Part shown: positions 21,083 through 30,680 of the stretch, piece by piece
Layout: each line of letters opens with the position of its first letter
How positions within the stretch are numbered: position 1 is the stretch's first letter
NCBI GenBank assembly: GCA_946902875.1
Contig: OX336336.1
Span: 7,038,545 to 7,102,544 of the forward strand
Reading direction: 5' to 3'
Length of the DNA stretch: 64,000 nt
Source of the DNA: Nematopogon swammerdamellus
Lineage: Eukaryota; Arthropoda; Insecta; Lepidoptera; Adelidae
Made by a program: the position numbers and the translations under genes
Notes under the pieces: generated by a model
What the model was told of the DNA's origin: nothing
The model's input: only the letters and a program-made list of their open reading frames with translations
Database searches by the model: none

Positions 21083-21862
21083 CTAGCTTTTGCCCGTGGT
21101 GGTCTCGGTTTAATAACAAATCGGATTTAAACGCAAGTATGATAATAAACGATCGCTTCTGTTATATTATCTCCTCTCCTCTCCCGTCTATACTATAATT
21201 TCTTTGATACTGCTCATCCCTTAGACTATTTAGCGTTATGGTATATAGGATGTATCAGGATAGGTTTTCGAAACTCCAGGGTTCGAAAGGGGCCCATATT
21301 TGAAGACGAAAAGCGCTGAAACTTTTTCCCAGATACGATCATTTTACAGTAATTTTTGGTGAAAATCTATTCTTCAAGATTTGGTGGATGGTTAATTTCC
21401 GCCTTTATTAAATAAAAAATAAATTCTAACTCATGAATAAAAATGGTTAGGTTGCACACATAACTAGTACAATTGAACTGCGTGTAGGTAAATTCCAAAC
21501 ACTGAAAGTTCAATGACCTCAAAAGAAAAAGAGGACTGAATTAGTTCACTGCACTCTCCAGTCTCACTGTCCATCGAGTTTTTATTACAATTTCCAACTT
21601 TTGTATGACAAAAAAACAACGGAATTTCGATTTGAGTGATAAGGATTTTTTTGTTCTAATAATGAGTACTTTCTATTCCTGAAGTTTCTCAAACCTATCC
21701 TGATACACCCTGTATAGCCTATAGTGAGCCTCAAGAACTACTCTTTCCATTGGTGCAAACCGCTTCAAAATCTGTTCAGTGGTTCCGGAGTTTACCTCAA
21801 ACATGCATACATACATACATACATACAGACGTTTCCTTTTATAAGAAGTAGAGATAGAGAGT
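21083..21862 (+). repeat. G-repeat subfamily 2, interrupted by a MITE
   Basis: Begins ATCTAGCTTTTGCCCGTGG and passes 'TATTATCTCCTCTCC' and 'GGTATATAG'. It resumes at 21713 with TATAGCCTATAGTGAGCC, 'CAAAATCTGTTCAGTGGTTCC' and ends near TATAAGAAGTAGAGATAGAG. The copy at 62436-62720 has the same parts without the insertion. A CATA run at 21802-21826 is a further expansion absent from that copy. Confidence 0.75.
21249..21712. mobile_element. 464-bp MITE with TIRs and TATAG target duplication
   Basis: Ends GATGTATCAGGATAGGTTT and, inverted, AAACCTATCCTGATACACC. It sits in a G-repeat where TATAG is present on both sides (21244-21248 and 21713-21717). Removing the element plus one TATAG restores the sequence at 62602-62620 (GGTATATAGCCTATAGTG). 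No coding capacity. The 5-bp duplication and CAGGGTGTATC-like right terminus would fit a hAT-like element, but the superfamily is not certain. Confidence 0.8.
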
Positions 21863-21879
21863 AGAGATAGTCCGCCGGA

Positions 21880-22135
21880 GTAAGCTTAGTCCACCGAGTC
21901 ATGCAGCAGGTGGTTCTTCGTGCCTTACTTGCTGCTTGATAGTTATCTTGTCCGAATACTTTGCTAAATGTGGTGGTCGGTGTTGTGTTGTAATTTACCA
22001 GAGTACTTGCATCACAACACCGATTACTCTGCTTACCCCGATTGTCGGGATACAGCGTTTGGTGTGCAAGTAAGGCACGTAGACCCACCTACTGCCTGAC
22101 TCGATGGAAGGACAGTGCCAAGGTAAGAGATGGCT
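21880..22135. mobile_element. two SINE-C parts in opposite orientation
   Basis: 21890-22058 is plus-oriented SINE-C body and 3' end (GTCCACCGAGTCATGCAGC to ATTGTCGGGATACAGCG). 22062-22135 is minus-oriented body (GCAAGTAAGGCACG to CCAAGGTAAGAGATGGC). The second repeats the start of the first inverted, so this is either two insertions or one rearranged copy. Confidence 0.65.
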
Positions 22136-22861
22136 AAAGTGTTTAACTAAAATCTGTTTTATTAAAATAAATAAACTAACGAAGGGTTCTTTCACCAAAA
22201 TTGAAAATCAAAGCTTGTCTCGTTCCAAGAACCGTAATTCCTTCTCTGCAATTTTGAAACTTCATAGGTAATAAGAAGGTTACATTATGTACATTTTATA
22301 CATTATCATATTATTTTATTTCATCTAAATACTCTCATTAAAGTCACTTTATTCCCCTCGTGTCACTTGCTTGTCACTCAACTGTGAACTGAATATTGTC
22401 ACTGAGAATTTGTCAACACATCTTGAAATTAACATTCCCAAATGTAGAACGGACAAACAGTTCAAACGGATAGAAGGTGGATCAACTCATTGAGCAGGTC
22501 AAAATATAAATAATGTCCACAAAAAATAACTACCTCTATTTCTGTAACACTAACCACGTACCTTTATCAACAAGCGTCTGATGAAAACCGTTTCCAATAT
22601 AAGTCAATAACAGTTTATTCAAATTCAAATTATTATATGAATCCAGCAACGTGTAGCAATGTCCAAACTACGACAGCAAACACTGTTTGGAAAAAATGTT
22701 TAAGACCCGTTCTTGGGTTAACAATACACATTGTTGATTGCCATTGTCGTTTTATCTGTTTCGTCATAAGTACATAAGTTATGATTATGTATGAGATATA
22801 TTCTCGGATATATTAAAGATATACTCTTCCATATGTGTCGTATATTTTATATATTATAAGG
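22136..22861. other. unassigned
   Basis: AT-rich; nothing recognised. Confidence 0.5.
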
Positions 22862-23318
22862 TGTTTCTTTATTAGCTGCAAATATTTTGGGAAGCCACAT
22901 AGCTAGGGGACGCCCGTTGTTAGTAAAGCCGAGTAATTTTGTTACAATAACGGTAAAAATGTTGCGTAAAAAAATTTTTTTACGGCTTTGTTTTCGATAA
23001 ATTTGACAGGGCATGTCTGTCTTCAACAAGATCAAACATGCCAAGATACCTAACAGCTGATTATTTGAGGTATTTGACTCCCTGACAGGGGAGCGTCCAG
23101 CGCACGGGGTGCGAGAGTTAATGACCTCAAGTAATCAGCTGTTTGTGCACCTAGTGGGACCTTGGAGAACACAGATTTGATTGTGTCGAACGATGACATG
23201 TTTTGTTGCATTTTTTTTTTTCGAAAAATAATGCTACAAACATACAGTTTTTTGCTTAAGGTGTTTATTAGTGTGGGTGTGTGGCCCCCCGAAAATATTT
23301 GCAGCTAATAAAGAAATA
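22862..23318. mobile_element. MITE with terminal and internal inverted repeats
   Basis: Ends TTTCTTTATTAGCTGCAAAT (22864) and its complement ending 23316, followed inward by TATTTT(G/C)GG and GCCACA on both sides. A second, internal pair is AACAGCTGATTA...TGAGGT (about 23052-23073) and ACCTCAAGTAATCAGCTGTT (about 23125-23144). About 455 bp, no transposase. Superfamily not assigned. Confidence 0.75.
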
Positions 23319-23794
23319 TCGATATAATATGTATATATTATGTATGTAGGCTATATTAAGTAGGTATGTATGTATATCCTTTTGAAGTTACATTTGTGAA
23401 CATCTTTATCAACGGGGCACGTATAATGTAAATTGTGTGCGTTATTATGTTGGTGACGAGAGAAATTGTATGCAATGTATGACTGCAGCCCATTGATTTT
23501 ATAGGAATCAATGCTGCAGGCGAGCTTTTTTGCCGAGCTAATAAAATGAGTGTGCATGATAATTACGTTGATTTGTGTGAAGTGTAGTGTATTACCAAAT
23601 AATAATATTACCAATTTGAAATGCACGATATTTGAAATTAAATAAATTTTTTGGCGCAGACGGTCGAGTTGGTGGAGGTACTTAATAAACTTGTTATTAA
23701 ATAACTTTTACATGCAGTTTTAAGATTAGGTATTATGTTCTCTGGATTTTATTTTTGGATTTTGGATTATTATGTTTGGTTGATGAATAAACGT
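23319..23794. other. unassigned
   Basis: No gene or element recognised. GGCGCAGACGGTCG near 23655 resembles nothing I can name. Confidence 0.45.
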
Positions 23795-24001
23795 TGGCAC
23801 GGTCCCCCCTCCGAGACGTGCAACAGGTGAGTCTTCGTGCCTTACTTGCTGCTTGATAGTTATCTTGTCCTAATACATTGCTAAACATGGTGTTCGGTGT
23901 TGTGTTGTAAATTTAAAGGAGTACTTGCAGCATACCACCAATTACTCTGCTTATCACGATTGTCGGGATACAGCGTGTGGTATGTATGTATGTATGTATG
24001 A
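23795..24001 (+). mobile_element. SINE-C, 3' half with (GTAT)n tail
   Basis: 'CAACAGGTGAGTCTTCGTGCC', 'GCTGCTTGATAGTTATCTTG', 'GATTGTCGGGATACAGCG' and a TATG array at 23980-24001. The array is the usual tail of this SINE. Confidence 0.8.
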
Positions 24002-24174
24002 TCAATAAAATAATATGTTCTGTTCAAATTTAAACTTAGATTAATAAACTGTCATGACACTATAACGATGGCAGCTCTACAGTTTTTAATTGTTGGTGAG
24101 TAGAGAGACTCGCGGCGCAGACGTCTAGTTACGTCATAACCACACGATAGTAAAACCGTGCACCACTCAAAGCG

Positions 24175-24286
24175 AAGTTGATATATTTACGTGTTGTGTA
24201 GTAGTCGTCGAGCAGTCTAGCTGAAGTTTAGCACTCGAGAGTGTAGATGCCCTGGAAGTAACTAAAGTCATTGCCGTTTGCTAGGA
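24175..24286 (+). promoter_or_regulatory. possible promoter and 5' UTR with a 4-codon uORF
   Basis: GATATATTTA at about 24179 lies some 30 bp before TCGAGCAGTC (about 24210), an arrangement like TATA box plus initiator. The leader contains ATG CCC TGG AAG TAA at 24247-24261, a minimal upstream ORF, before the ATG at 24287. The region 24100-24250 is CpG-richer than its surroundings. These are consensus-level matches only. Confidence 0.3.
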
Positions 24287-24391
24287 ATGGAGCTGAAAAC
24301 CCACTCATCGGCCCAGAGCTACTTGGGAATAATCTGTATCATTCTTCTACAATCTTACTGTTTAATGTACCGTGTGGGGCCGGTACTTTAA
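24287..24391 (+). CDS. candidate signal-peptide-like first exon, disrupted by SINE-B
   Basis: ATG at 24287 opens MELKTHSSAQSYLGIICIIL followed by LQSYC: a polar N-terminus, a hydrophobic core LGIICIILL and a small/polar end, as in a signal peptide. From about 24359 the frame enters SINE-B and stops at TAA 24389. AATCTTAC occurs just before the SINE and again after its A tail (24692-24699), so it is probably the target duplication. Without the SINE the frame would read only about 10 codons further before TAA, unless a donor intervenes. I do not recognise the protein; a chance hydrophobic frame is possible. Confidence 0.28.
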   Translation: MELKTHSSAQSYLGIICIILLQSYCLMYRVGPVL

Positions 24392-24691
24392 AAGAATAGC
24401 CCCACTGCATCTCTCCCCGTGTATGTCGTAAAAGGCGACTAAGGGATAAAACTCCCTTCTTATATTACTAGGTGGTAGGGTTTAACCCGCCCGGGTTGGT
24501 ACCACCGCTCTGAATGAAAGGTCGGTCGAAACGGCTATGTAAATAGTTTGTGTTTTCCGTCCAGTTCAGTGTAGCCGACATGAAATGAAGGGAAGCACTG
24601 ACGTGGCACCAAGTTCACCCGGTGTTATGGGCTGACATCACGGATGTTGGAGGTGATGTAGCCAACCGTGTCAGTTTCCATAAAAAAAAAA
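24369..24691 (+). mobile_element. SINE-B, full length
   Basis: Head TACCGTGTGGGGCCGG, 'AAAAGAATAGCCCCACTGC', 'TCGTAAAAGGCGACTAAGGG', body 'TACTAGGTGGTAGGG', 'GGTACCACCGC', 'CAGTTCAGTGTAGCCG', 3' end 'TCACGGATGTTGGAGGTG' and an A tail. With 53242-53572 it is the most complete copy of the family here. AATCTTAC flanks it. Confidence 0.88.
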
Positions 24692-24967
24692 ATCTTACAC
24701 AAGAATAATTCACAAGTTATATCGATAACACATTTACCACATTCAAAGAACGCTCTATAAATTTACTTGTTTAAGAAAGCAAGGCCGTATTCTCATTTAT
24801 TTCAATAAATAATAATACAAGAATAGAACAGAGTAGAACATCAATAGTGTAGACTTAGTAATAGGCTTCCGTATGTATACGGAACCCTAAAAATTATACG
24901 CGAAGGAAACATACAGAACAACAATTTTGAAATACCTACTTACTAAACTTAAATATATAAATAAAAA
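24692..24967. other. unassigned, with a short A-repeat end
   Basis: 24846-24893 reads 'TAGTAATAGGCTTCCGTATG...ACGGAACCCTAAAAA', an A-repeat end. The remainder is AT-rich. Confidence 0.5.
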
Positions 24968-25662
24968 GCGGCCAAGTGCGTGTCGGGCCACGCGCAGTGT
25001 AGGGTTCCGTAGTTGCGGAACCCTATCAAAATAAATTATTTGATTATTTGTATAATTTCGTAGGGGAAATAAATGAATGTTAATTTGAAAAAGTTCTTCA
25101 ACAGTGAAATGATGGCTGTCGTCCGTACATTTTATAAGTTGGTTGACTATTACTCGTCAACCTGTACAGCCTACTTAGCTGTGATAGTTTTCCTTTTAAT
25201 TTCGATTATGTACTACTGCTGTGAATTTTTTCACATATCTAATAACAACCGTTTAGCTGGCAGGGGGGGGGGGGGGGGGGACACTTGACTCTAGCAAAAA
25301 TTTACACTTAAAAGCCTAATAATTCGCAAACGGATCCCTAAATAAAATTTTTTTTTCACAAACCCGCAATATTTTCCAGAGACCTATCCAACGACACCCC
25401 ACACGATGGGGCAGAAGTGAAAAAAAAAATTCATCCCCACTTTAAGTGTAGGGGAGGTAACCTAAAAAAAAAATATTTCAAAATTTTTATTTTACCACTT
25501 TGTCGGCGTTATTAATATTAATACCCATACCAACTTACAACTGTCTAGTACTAAGGGTCTCTGAGCTAAGCCGCGGACAGACAGACGGACGGACAGACGG
25601 ACAGACGGACGGACATGGCGAAACTATAAGGGTTCCTTGTTGACTACGGAACCCTAAAAATT
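24968..25662 (+). repeat. A-repeat relative, long form
   Basis: Starts GCGGCCAAGTGCGTGTCGGG and GGGTTCCGTAGTTGCGGAACCC, ends GACTACGGAACCCTAAAAA, with a (GGAC/GACA)n array at 25576-25615. The interior (GATGGCTGTCGTCCGTACATT, CACCCCACACGATGGGG) differs from the 10534 copy. A run of 18 G lies at 25263-25280. The apparent frame MNVNLKKFFNSEMM at 25073-25288 is part of the repeat. Confidence 0.65.
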
Positions 25663-26261
25663 GTTTCTTCCACTATCGATGTCATGGGCATTGTCCGGAT
25701 GATGGAGGCAGCGTTACCTTCAGCGATGGCTACTAGCTGATCTTCTGCAAAATAAATTTAAAATGTACTTAGTACCTACTAAACTTATATTCGTACTCCA
25801 GAAGCGCGAAGCTCACAGATGTACAATCAATTTTGTGTAAATATAAATTACAAATTTCCCAGACGTGGCGTTTTAAGGATGTGTCAAGAGATTATAATAT
25901 ATTTTAATTAGCAACCGATTCCTCAGCTTCAGAGGCGTCTAATTAAAAAGCGAGCAACTCAATTATAAATAAACTAGGTTAGGGCGGCTACTGTATATTA
26001 AAATTTTGTTGTTGAAAAACATAACTTTTTTTATATAAACCAACATGTTGCGTGTGTCTGTGGCTGTGCCGAGAGACCAACGGTGCAGTCGACAGAGCCC
26101 AAATCACCTCCTCGCGAAACCACGCTTAGTTAGGTTAGTTTAGGTTATATTTTTACTCAAGAGTCTGTATTCTGAGTTTTTTTTAACAAGCATCCTTTCA
26201 AAGGAGCGTGAAAATATGGCACAAACTATAAGGGAGTAGGGAAGATAATACTCAGTTGCTT
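25663..26261. other. unassigned
   Basis: No gene or element recognised; AT-rich. Confidence 0.5.
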
Positions 26262-26560
26262 GTCTGCATGTCACAGGGAACTATCCCTGCGATCGGAGTA
26301 AGCAGAGTAATCTGTGTTGCGCTGCAAGGACTCTCGTAAATTACAGCACAACCACCGACCGCCATGTTCCGAAAATGTTCGGCAAAGTATTTGGTTATGA
26401 TAACTACGAGTATCAAACAGCAAGGAAGGCGCGAAGACTCACCAGCTGGATGACTAAGGTTGAAGAACCGCGCTAATATAAGAGGTGGCTAGCATTTCGC
26501 CCTTTAGCACGGAATCTTATCCTTATGCCCTAATTGCCTTTTACGACATAGGATGCCTCG
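26262..26560 (-). mobile_element. SINE-C, diverged
   Basis: Inverted SINE-C order: 'GGAGTAAGCAGAGTAATC', 'TACAGCACAACCACCGACCG', 'CAAAGTATTTGG', 'TATCAAACAGCAAGGAAGG', 'TTTAGCACGGAATC', 'CCTTTTACGACATAGG'. Confidence 0.7.
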
Positions 26561-26704
26561 TGAAAAAACGTTGCACATAGTGTGATGCTATGAAAAATAC
26601 AATCTCACACATCAATCAACTGCCAAGTGCCGCCGGCACGTTACGTAACCGAATGTGTCGCCTCGTGTAGCCCATTAACTTTACCAAATTCATGTTTTGT
26701 GCAG

Positions 26705-26827
26705 CCAAGTGTACGACCGGCCCTTAAAGTGGGCGACGTTTATAGAACCGGCGAACTAGAAGTCACGGTCGATACGTATTTAAGTATTAAAATTGATGAT
26801 GGCACTATACACCAGATACAAGTGTAA
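26705..26827 (+). CDS. candidate terminal coding exon, unknown gene
   Basis: A pyrimidine-containing acceptor (CATGTTTTGTGCAG, AG at 26703-26704) is followed in phase 0 by 40 codons, PSVRPALKVGDVYRTGELEV through TVDTYLSIKIDDGTIHQIQV, then TAA at 26825. The peptide has balanced composition and no low complexity, unlike the other frames here, and reads like a small beta-rich C-terminus; that is an impression, not a family match. The LINE-D relic begins within about 10 bp of the stop, so the original 3' UTR may be displaced or replaced. It could belong with the candidate exon at 24287, also on plus, but nothing links them. It may also be a chance frame. Confidence 0.38.
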   Translation, partial: PSVRPALKVGDVYRTGELEVTVDTYLSIKIDDGTIHQIQV

Positions 26828-26834
26828 TAGAACG

Positions 26835-27070
26835 GGTTCTGTAGGTCTTTTATTCATAGAACCGGGAAATTGTGGAACGCACTCCCTGCTCATATATTAC
26901 CTCCCAAGTACAGCTTGGGTTTTTTCAAAAGGGGCGTGAAAAGGCTCCTGTCAGGCCGGCATGGCATTCGCAATCCCCGTGCATCACAGAATGTCCATGG
27001 GCATCGTAAGTCGTAAGTGAGTGAGTTTCACTCGCAAGTGAAACGATACCACTTGTCGCGCTTTCCATAA
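26835..27070 (+). mobile_element. LINE-D 3' end
   Basis: 'TTCATAGAACCGGGAAATTG', 'CACTCCCTGCTCATATATTACC', 'AAAAGGGGCGTGAAAAGG', 'TGTCAGGCCGGCATGGCATT', A run at 27068-27075. ORF2 C-terminus and 3' UTR only. Same subfamily as 15515-16618 (GTGCATCACAGAATGTCC). Confidence 0.8.
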
Positions 27071-27484
27071 AAAAAATATATATATAGAGGTAATTTAAAT
27101 AGGCAGAGTGGTCAGATTCTTCAGTATTCATGTTTATGCTGTAAATGTTAATGTTCTTGTGAGCGGTAGTATGGGATAATTACGATATTTGTAAGTTATT
27201 ATAATATAATACTTATAAGGTACTAACAAAACATTGTGACTTGCGAAGTTTGTTTGTCAGTTCTTCTTCGCATCCAATTTAGAACTGGCGGAATTTTCGA
27301 CATGTCCATATGTTACCTACCTATGTATGGAATTATACAATAAACAATAAACAACAATACGATATGAAACATTGTTAGGTTTTGAATTTTACAATAAAGA
27401 GTAGTTATCGACTAATAAGCAAACATAGAATGATGGCGGGGCGCGCGTCGTCAGTCGGTCGATACAGATTGTTCGCTTTATTAA
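27071..27484. other. unassigned
   Basis: Nothing recognised. Confidence 0.5.
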
Positions 27485-27650
27485 TGACTAGCTTTTGCGG
27501 GTTCGATCGCATAGCTTATGTCCATCCTCCCTGATGGTCCATTCTAAAAATTGGTCAAAGAATTTTTAAAATCGGATGAATATTTTCGGCGATTACCTCC
27601 TACTTCCAAACTTACAAACTGTACGTACCTCTTTATAATATTAGTGTAGA
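27485..27650 (+). repeat. G-repeat
   Basis: CTAGCTTTTGCGGGTTCG start, 'CCATTCTAAAAATTGGTC', 'GATTACCTCCTACTTCC', 'TCTTTATAATATTAGTGTAGA' end. Confidence 0.75.
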
Positions 27651-27654
27651 AGAT

Positions 27655-28008
27655 AAATTAATAATAAATCTGTAATGGATGATCATGGAGCAAGTTACTT
27701 TGTTTTATAAGATATTGCGTTTGTGGACTGGATGTATGATACTAAAACTAAATTGACGATTTTTTAGAAATCTTTTCTGTATGTATGTTCCTCCATAACT
27801 CTTAAACTGATCATCCGAATTCGATGAAACTTAGTACAAGCACATTTAACTATACGGGACACAGTATAGGCTAAATAAAATTTCACTTCCGGTTACGCTA
27901 GCATGTGGCTCTCATACAAACCGAATTGTTCCGCGCGCCGGAATTCTTCTTTTTATTAAATACGAATTTCACGCGAGCGAAGCTGCGGGCAAAAGTTAGT
28001 AATAAATA
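27655..28008 (-). repeat. G-repeat subfamily 3, uninterrupted
   Basis: Minus-strand unit opening CTAACTTTTGCCCGCAGC, with 'CGGAACAATTCGGTTTGTATG', 'AGTTTCATCGAATTCGGATG', 'GAGTTATGGAGGAACATACATACAG' and 'ACTTGCTCCATGATCATCC'. It is the intact relative of the copy at 37054-37650 that SINE-B has split. Confidence 0.75.
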
Positions 28009-28674
28009 AATTAAATTGTATTTCATAGTGCAAATAATAATCAAATTAGTTATCATACAAACATTTCGGTAACAGCAGCGAAGCGAATTAAAGCGCCAAA
28101 GCGAATCTGATTTATCTAATTACTTAAATTCAAAACCACCGAATTACTTTGATCTTTCAACACGCGGCAACTCGTCTCAATGCCGCTACCTAGGAGGTAT
28201 TCGGTTCTCCTCTCTCATAGAAGATTACCTATCTCGCCCTGAGTCAGACAAATTTAAGCCTTCTATGTAATTACAGAGCAAGCTCGTTCAGATAAAATGT
28301 ACATTTTGGTTGGCAGGAAACCCTTTGTGATTGCCGAACGCCCGTTCGGCAAGAATGGAAAATTATTATAGAGATCAAACTGAACACAATTTATGTTTTG
28401 CTTTGCGTTATATTTTTTTTATTATCTACTAATATACTTTTTTCAAAAGCTAAAATATTCGAAATGCATGCATATAGTGTTCATCTCGCAAATCTGAATA
28501 AAAAGTCGCTCAACAAAGGTAAAAAAAATTTTTTTCGAAATCCTGTAAAATAGGTGCCATCTTAACTTAACAACCGACCAGTTGGAACGTAACAAAACGT
28601 CTTTGCAATATTGAAACGTGATTTGCACAATAAAGCGATGAGATAGGGGAGGGAGCGACCCGCGTGCCAAACAC
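28009..28674. other. unassigned
   Basis: No gene recognised. GCCGAACG-CC-CGTTCGGC is a short palindrome near 28334-28351. Confidence 0.5.
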
Positions 28675-28850
28675 CACAATGAACACTCTCCCTGCTCTTA
28701 CCAAGTACAGTTTCAGTACCCCTTCAAGAGGGGCGCGAATGGGCACCTGTCAGGCCGGCATGGCATTCGCAACTAATGTTGGTGTCGTCGTTAGACACCT
28801 TATGGGTGGCTGCCCACAATATGTCGCGCTTTCAATAAAAAAAAAAAAAT
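28675..28850 (+). mobile_element. LINE-D 3' end
   Basis: 'GAACACTCTCCCTGCTC', 'TTCAAGAGGGGCGCGAATGG', 'TGTCAGGCCGGCATGGCATT', 'CGTTAGACACCTTATGGGTGG', A run at 28838-28850. Same subfamily as 8841-9435. Confidence 0.8.
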
Positions 28851-29153
28851 TACGAAACAAACGATTAACGAAAAACGAAATAAACGATTAACGAAAAACG
28901 AAACAAATGATTAAGGAAAAACGAAACAAACGATTAACGAAAAACGAAACAAACGATTAACAAAAAACTAAGCAAACGATTAACGAAAAGCGAAACAAAC
29001 AGTTAACGAAAAACGAAACAAACAATTAAAGAAAATCGAGACAAACGATTAACGAAAAACGGAACAAACGATTAACGAAAAACTAAACAAACGGATAACG
29101 AAAAACGAAACAAACGATTAACGAAAACCGAAACAAACTATTAACGAAAAAAA
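28851..29153 (+). repeat. 23-bp minisatellite, about 13 units
   Basis: Unit CGAAACAAACGATTAACGAA plus AAA, repeated head to tail with scattered substitutions (ATTAAGG, AAATGA, ATTAAAG variants). There are no spacers, so it is not a CRISPR array. It begins directly at the LINE-D poly-A tail. It has little coding potential. Confidence 0.92.
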
Positions 29154-29699
29154 ATTACGGCAGGCAATATTCAAATGCATAATTGGTGGTAAGGAGTCCC
29201 ATTTCGAGCATCTTATAAAAAAAAATATTTGAATTATTCAAACCTGTCTTAATGTACTTGAATATTTTTTACTGATAACATGGGCTTCAATACGATACTA
29301 TATCAAGATGACAAAAAGGCCAAATGAAACAAAACACGTCGAGTAAATAGGACAACATTATTATTTCCCTGAAACAAATTTTCTCCTTCTCTTCTACAAA
29401 GCACAAAGGCTTTATCTAATTGTATCGTCTCCGATTGCCTCTCGAGTCGGCGCCGTCTGTGAAGGCTCTTGAAAATATGTTGTGGGGACGATGGCGCCGC
29501 TCTTCCATAATTTAATTTAATTTTGCTCATTTGTATAAAATAATAAATCATACGCAGCGTAAATTAAGAGAGAAGGCAGTTTAAAATGATTTATTTTGGT
29601 GCTGTAATATAGGTATAATCGGAGTTAAAATAGGGCCTTCAATTAACTTTTTTCGCGCTTCAACTGCGCAACTTAGCAAGTAGAGGGTTCTGTGGCCAT
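29154..29699. other. unassigned
   Basis: AT-rich; nothing recognised. Confidence 0.5.
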
Positions 29700-30144
29700 T
29701 CCCTTCTAGGACGCAAGGGGAGCGCGTGTGCGGTTGTTTCATGCCGGTACAGGGCAAGCTCGTCGCGCCGCGCTGGCGGCGCCGCCGCCGGCGCCCCATC
29801 ATCGTCGTCGTCGCTCCTACCTACCCAAGAAAATTATAGGTATGGACGTCAGACTGTCTAATGCTTATATGAGAAACAGCGTCGTCGAGCTCCGCGGTTA
29901 GCGGAGGGGACGGCGCGCGCTCTGATTGGGTGGTATCGGGCGGTATCGCGCTCTGATTGATTGGTAACGAATGGTATTTGTACGTTTATACAAACGTCGT
30001 GTTACGCTGGCGCGGGAGGGTCCGACGTCCTTACCTATTTAAATGTTCTTGCTCCTACCCTACTCCGCACGCCCCGTGCACCGCGCCGCTCGTCTCCCCA
30101 CTCCCAACCGCCACACGGCCCGTAAAACGCGACACCTTTTTATT
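29700..30144. promoter_or_regulatory. GC/CpG-rich island, possible promoter
   Basis: GC-rich and CpG-rich stretch in an AT-rich setting (CGCGCCGCGCTGGCGGCGCC near 29766). CTCTGATTGGGTGG and CTCTGATTGATTGG near 29919 and 29951 contain inverted CCAAT boxes. No TATA box or supported exon. A minus-strand frame MMGRRRRRRQRG is arginine-rich because of the GC content and is not called. Confidence 0.25.
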
Positions 30145-30208
30145 ATTAACCGACTTCTTCAAAAAGAAACATTGCACCGACTTCAAAAAACAACTAGAAC
30201 TGAAAAGT

Positions 30209-30352
30209 GTTAAATAATATTTTGATTCATATTCGGACCCTTGAGTTCAAGTGGGTAAAAAAGCACAAAAGGGGCCCATCTATCAATTTTCAGGTGTAAT
30301 TTGTACCGCTTTCAACTCGAGGGTTCGAATATGAATCAAAATATTATTTAAA
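30209..30352. repeat. inverted repeat, about 37-bp arms
   Basis: AATATTTTGATTCATATTCG near 30216 and its complement near 30324-30345 enclose about 55 nt. The ATTATTAACCGACTTC segment just upstream resembles the lepidopteran repeat at 44960. MITE-like hairpin. Confidence 0.7.
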
Positions 30353-30439
30353 ACAGTTTTTTAGTTCAATCTTATTAAGTTATATTACATAACAAGTTCT
30401 GCGTAGAATTAGGCGTTAAACCGACCCGACGACGTGGTT

Positions 30440-30680
30440 TTCCAGTGATTGGTGCACACTTAAAAGTCCATATCTTGAAAACTACTGAACCGATGTTTGA
30501 TGAAACTTGCCTAAGGCGAAGTAAATGTAAGCCAATGAAAACACAAAAGAATGGTCACAGTCCGATTAATAGTTTCGGAGAAATGCGTGGACTTCTGGAA
30601 ACATACATACATACAACAAGGGCTTATATCGGCCCAAAATGGCGCTTAATACATTATTTTGTAGGTATATGACTGCACCC
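30440..30680 (+). repeat. probable interspersed repeat with CATA run
   Basis: 'AACTACTGAACCGATG', 'GGAGAAATGCGTGGACTT' and ACATACATACATACAA resemble the 3' parts of G-repeats (ACCACTGAACCGAT at 43210). Family not certain. Confidence 0.4.

Noticed and set aside
25073..25288. Possible small membrane protein (hydrophobic stretch AYLAVIVFLLISIMYY)
   Set aside because: Lies wholly inside a long-form A-repeat and runs into the G18 tract. More likely a chance frame in a repeat.
28851..29153. CRISPR-like array
   Set aside because: The 23-bp units are contiguous with no spacers, and the host is a eukaryote. It is a minisatellite.
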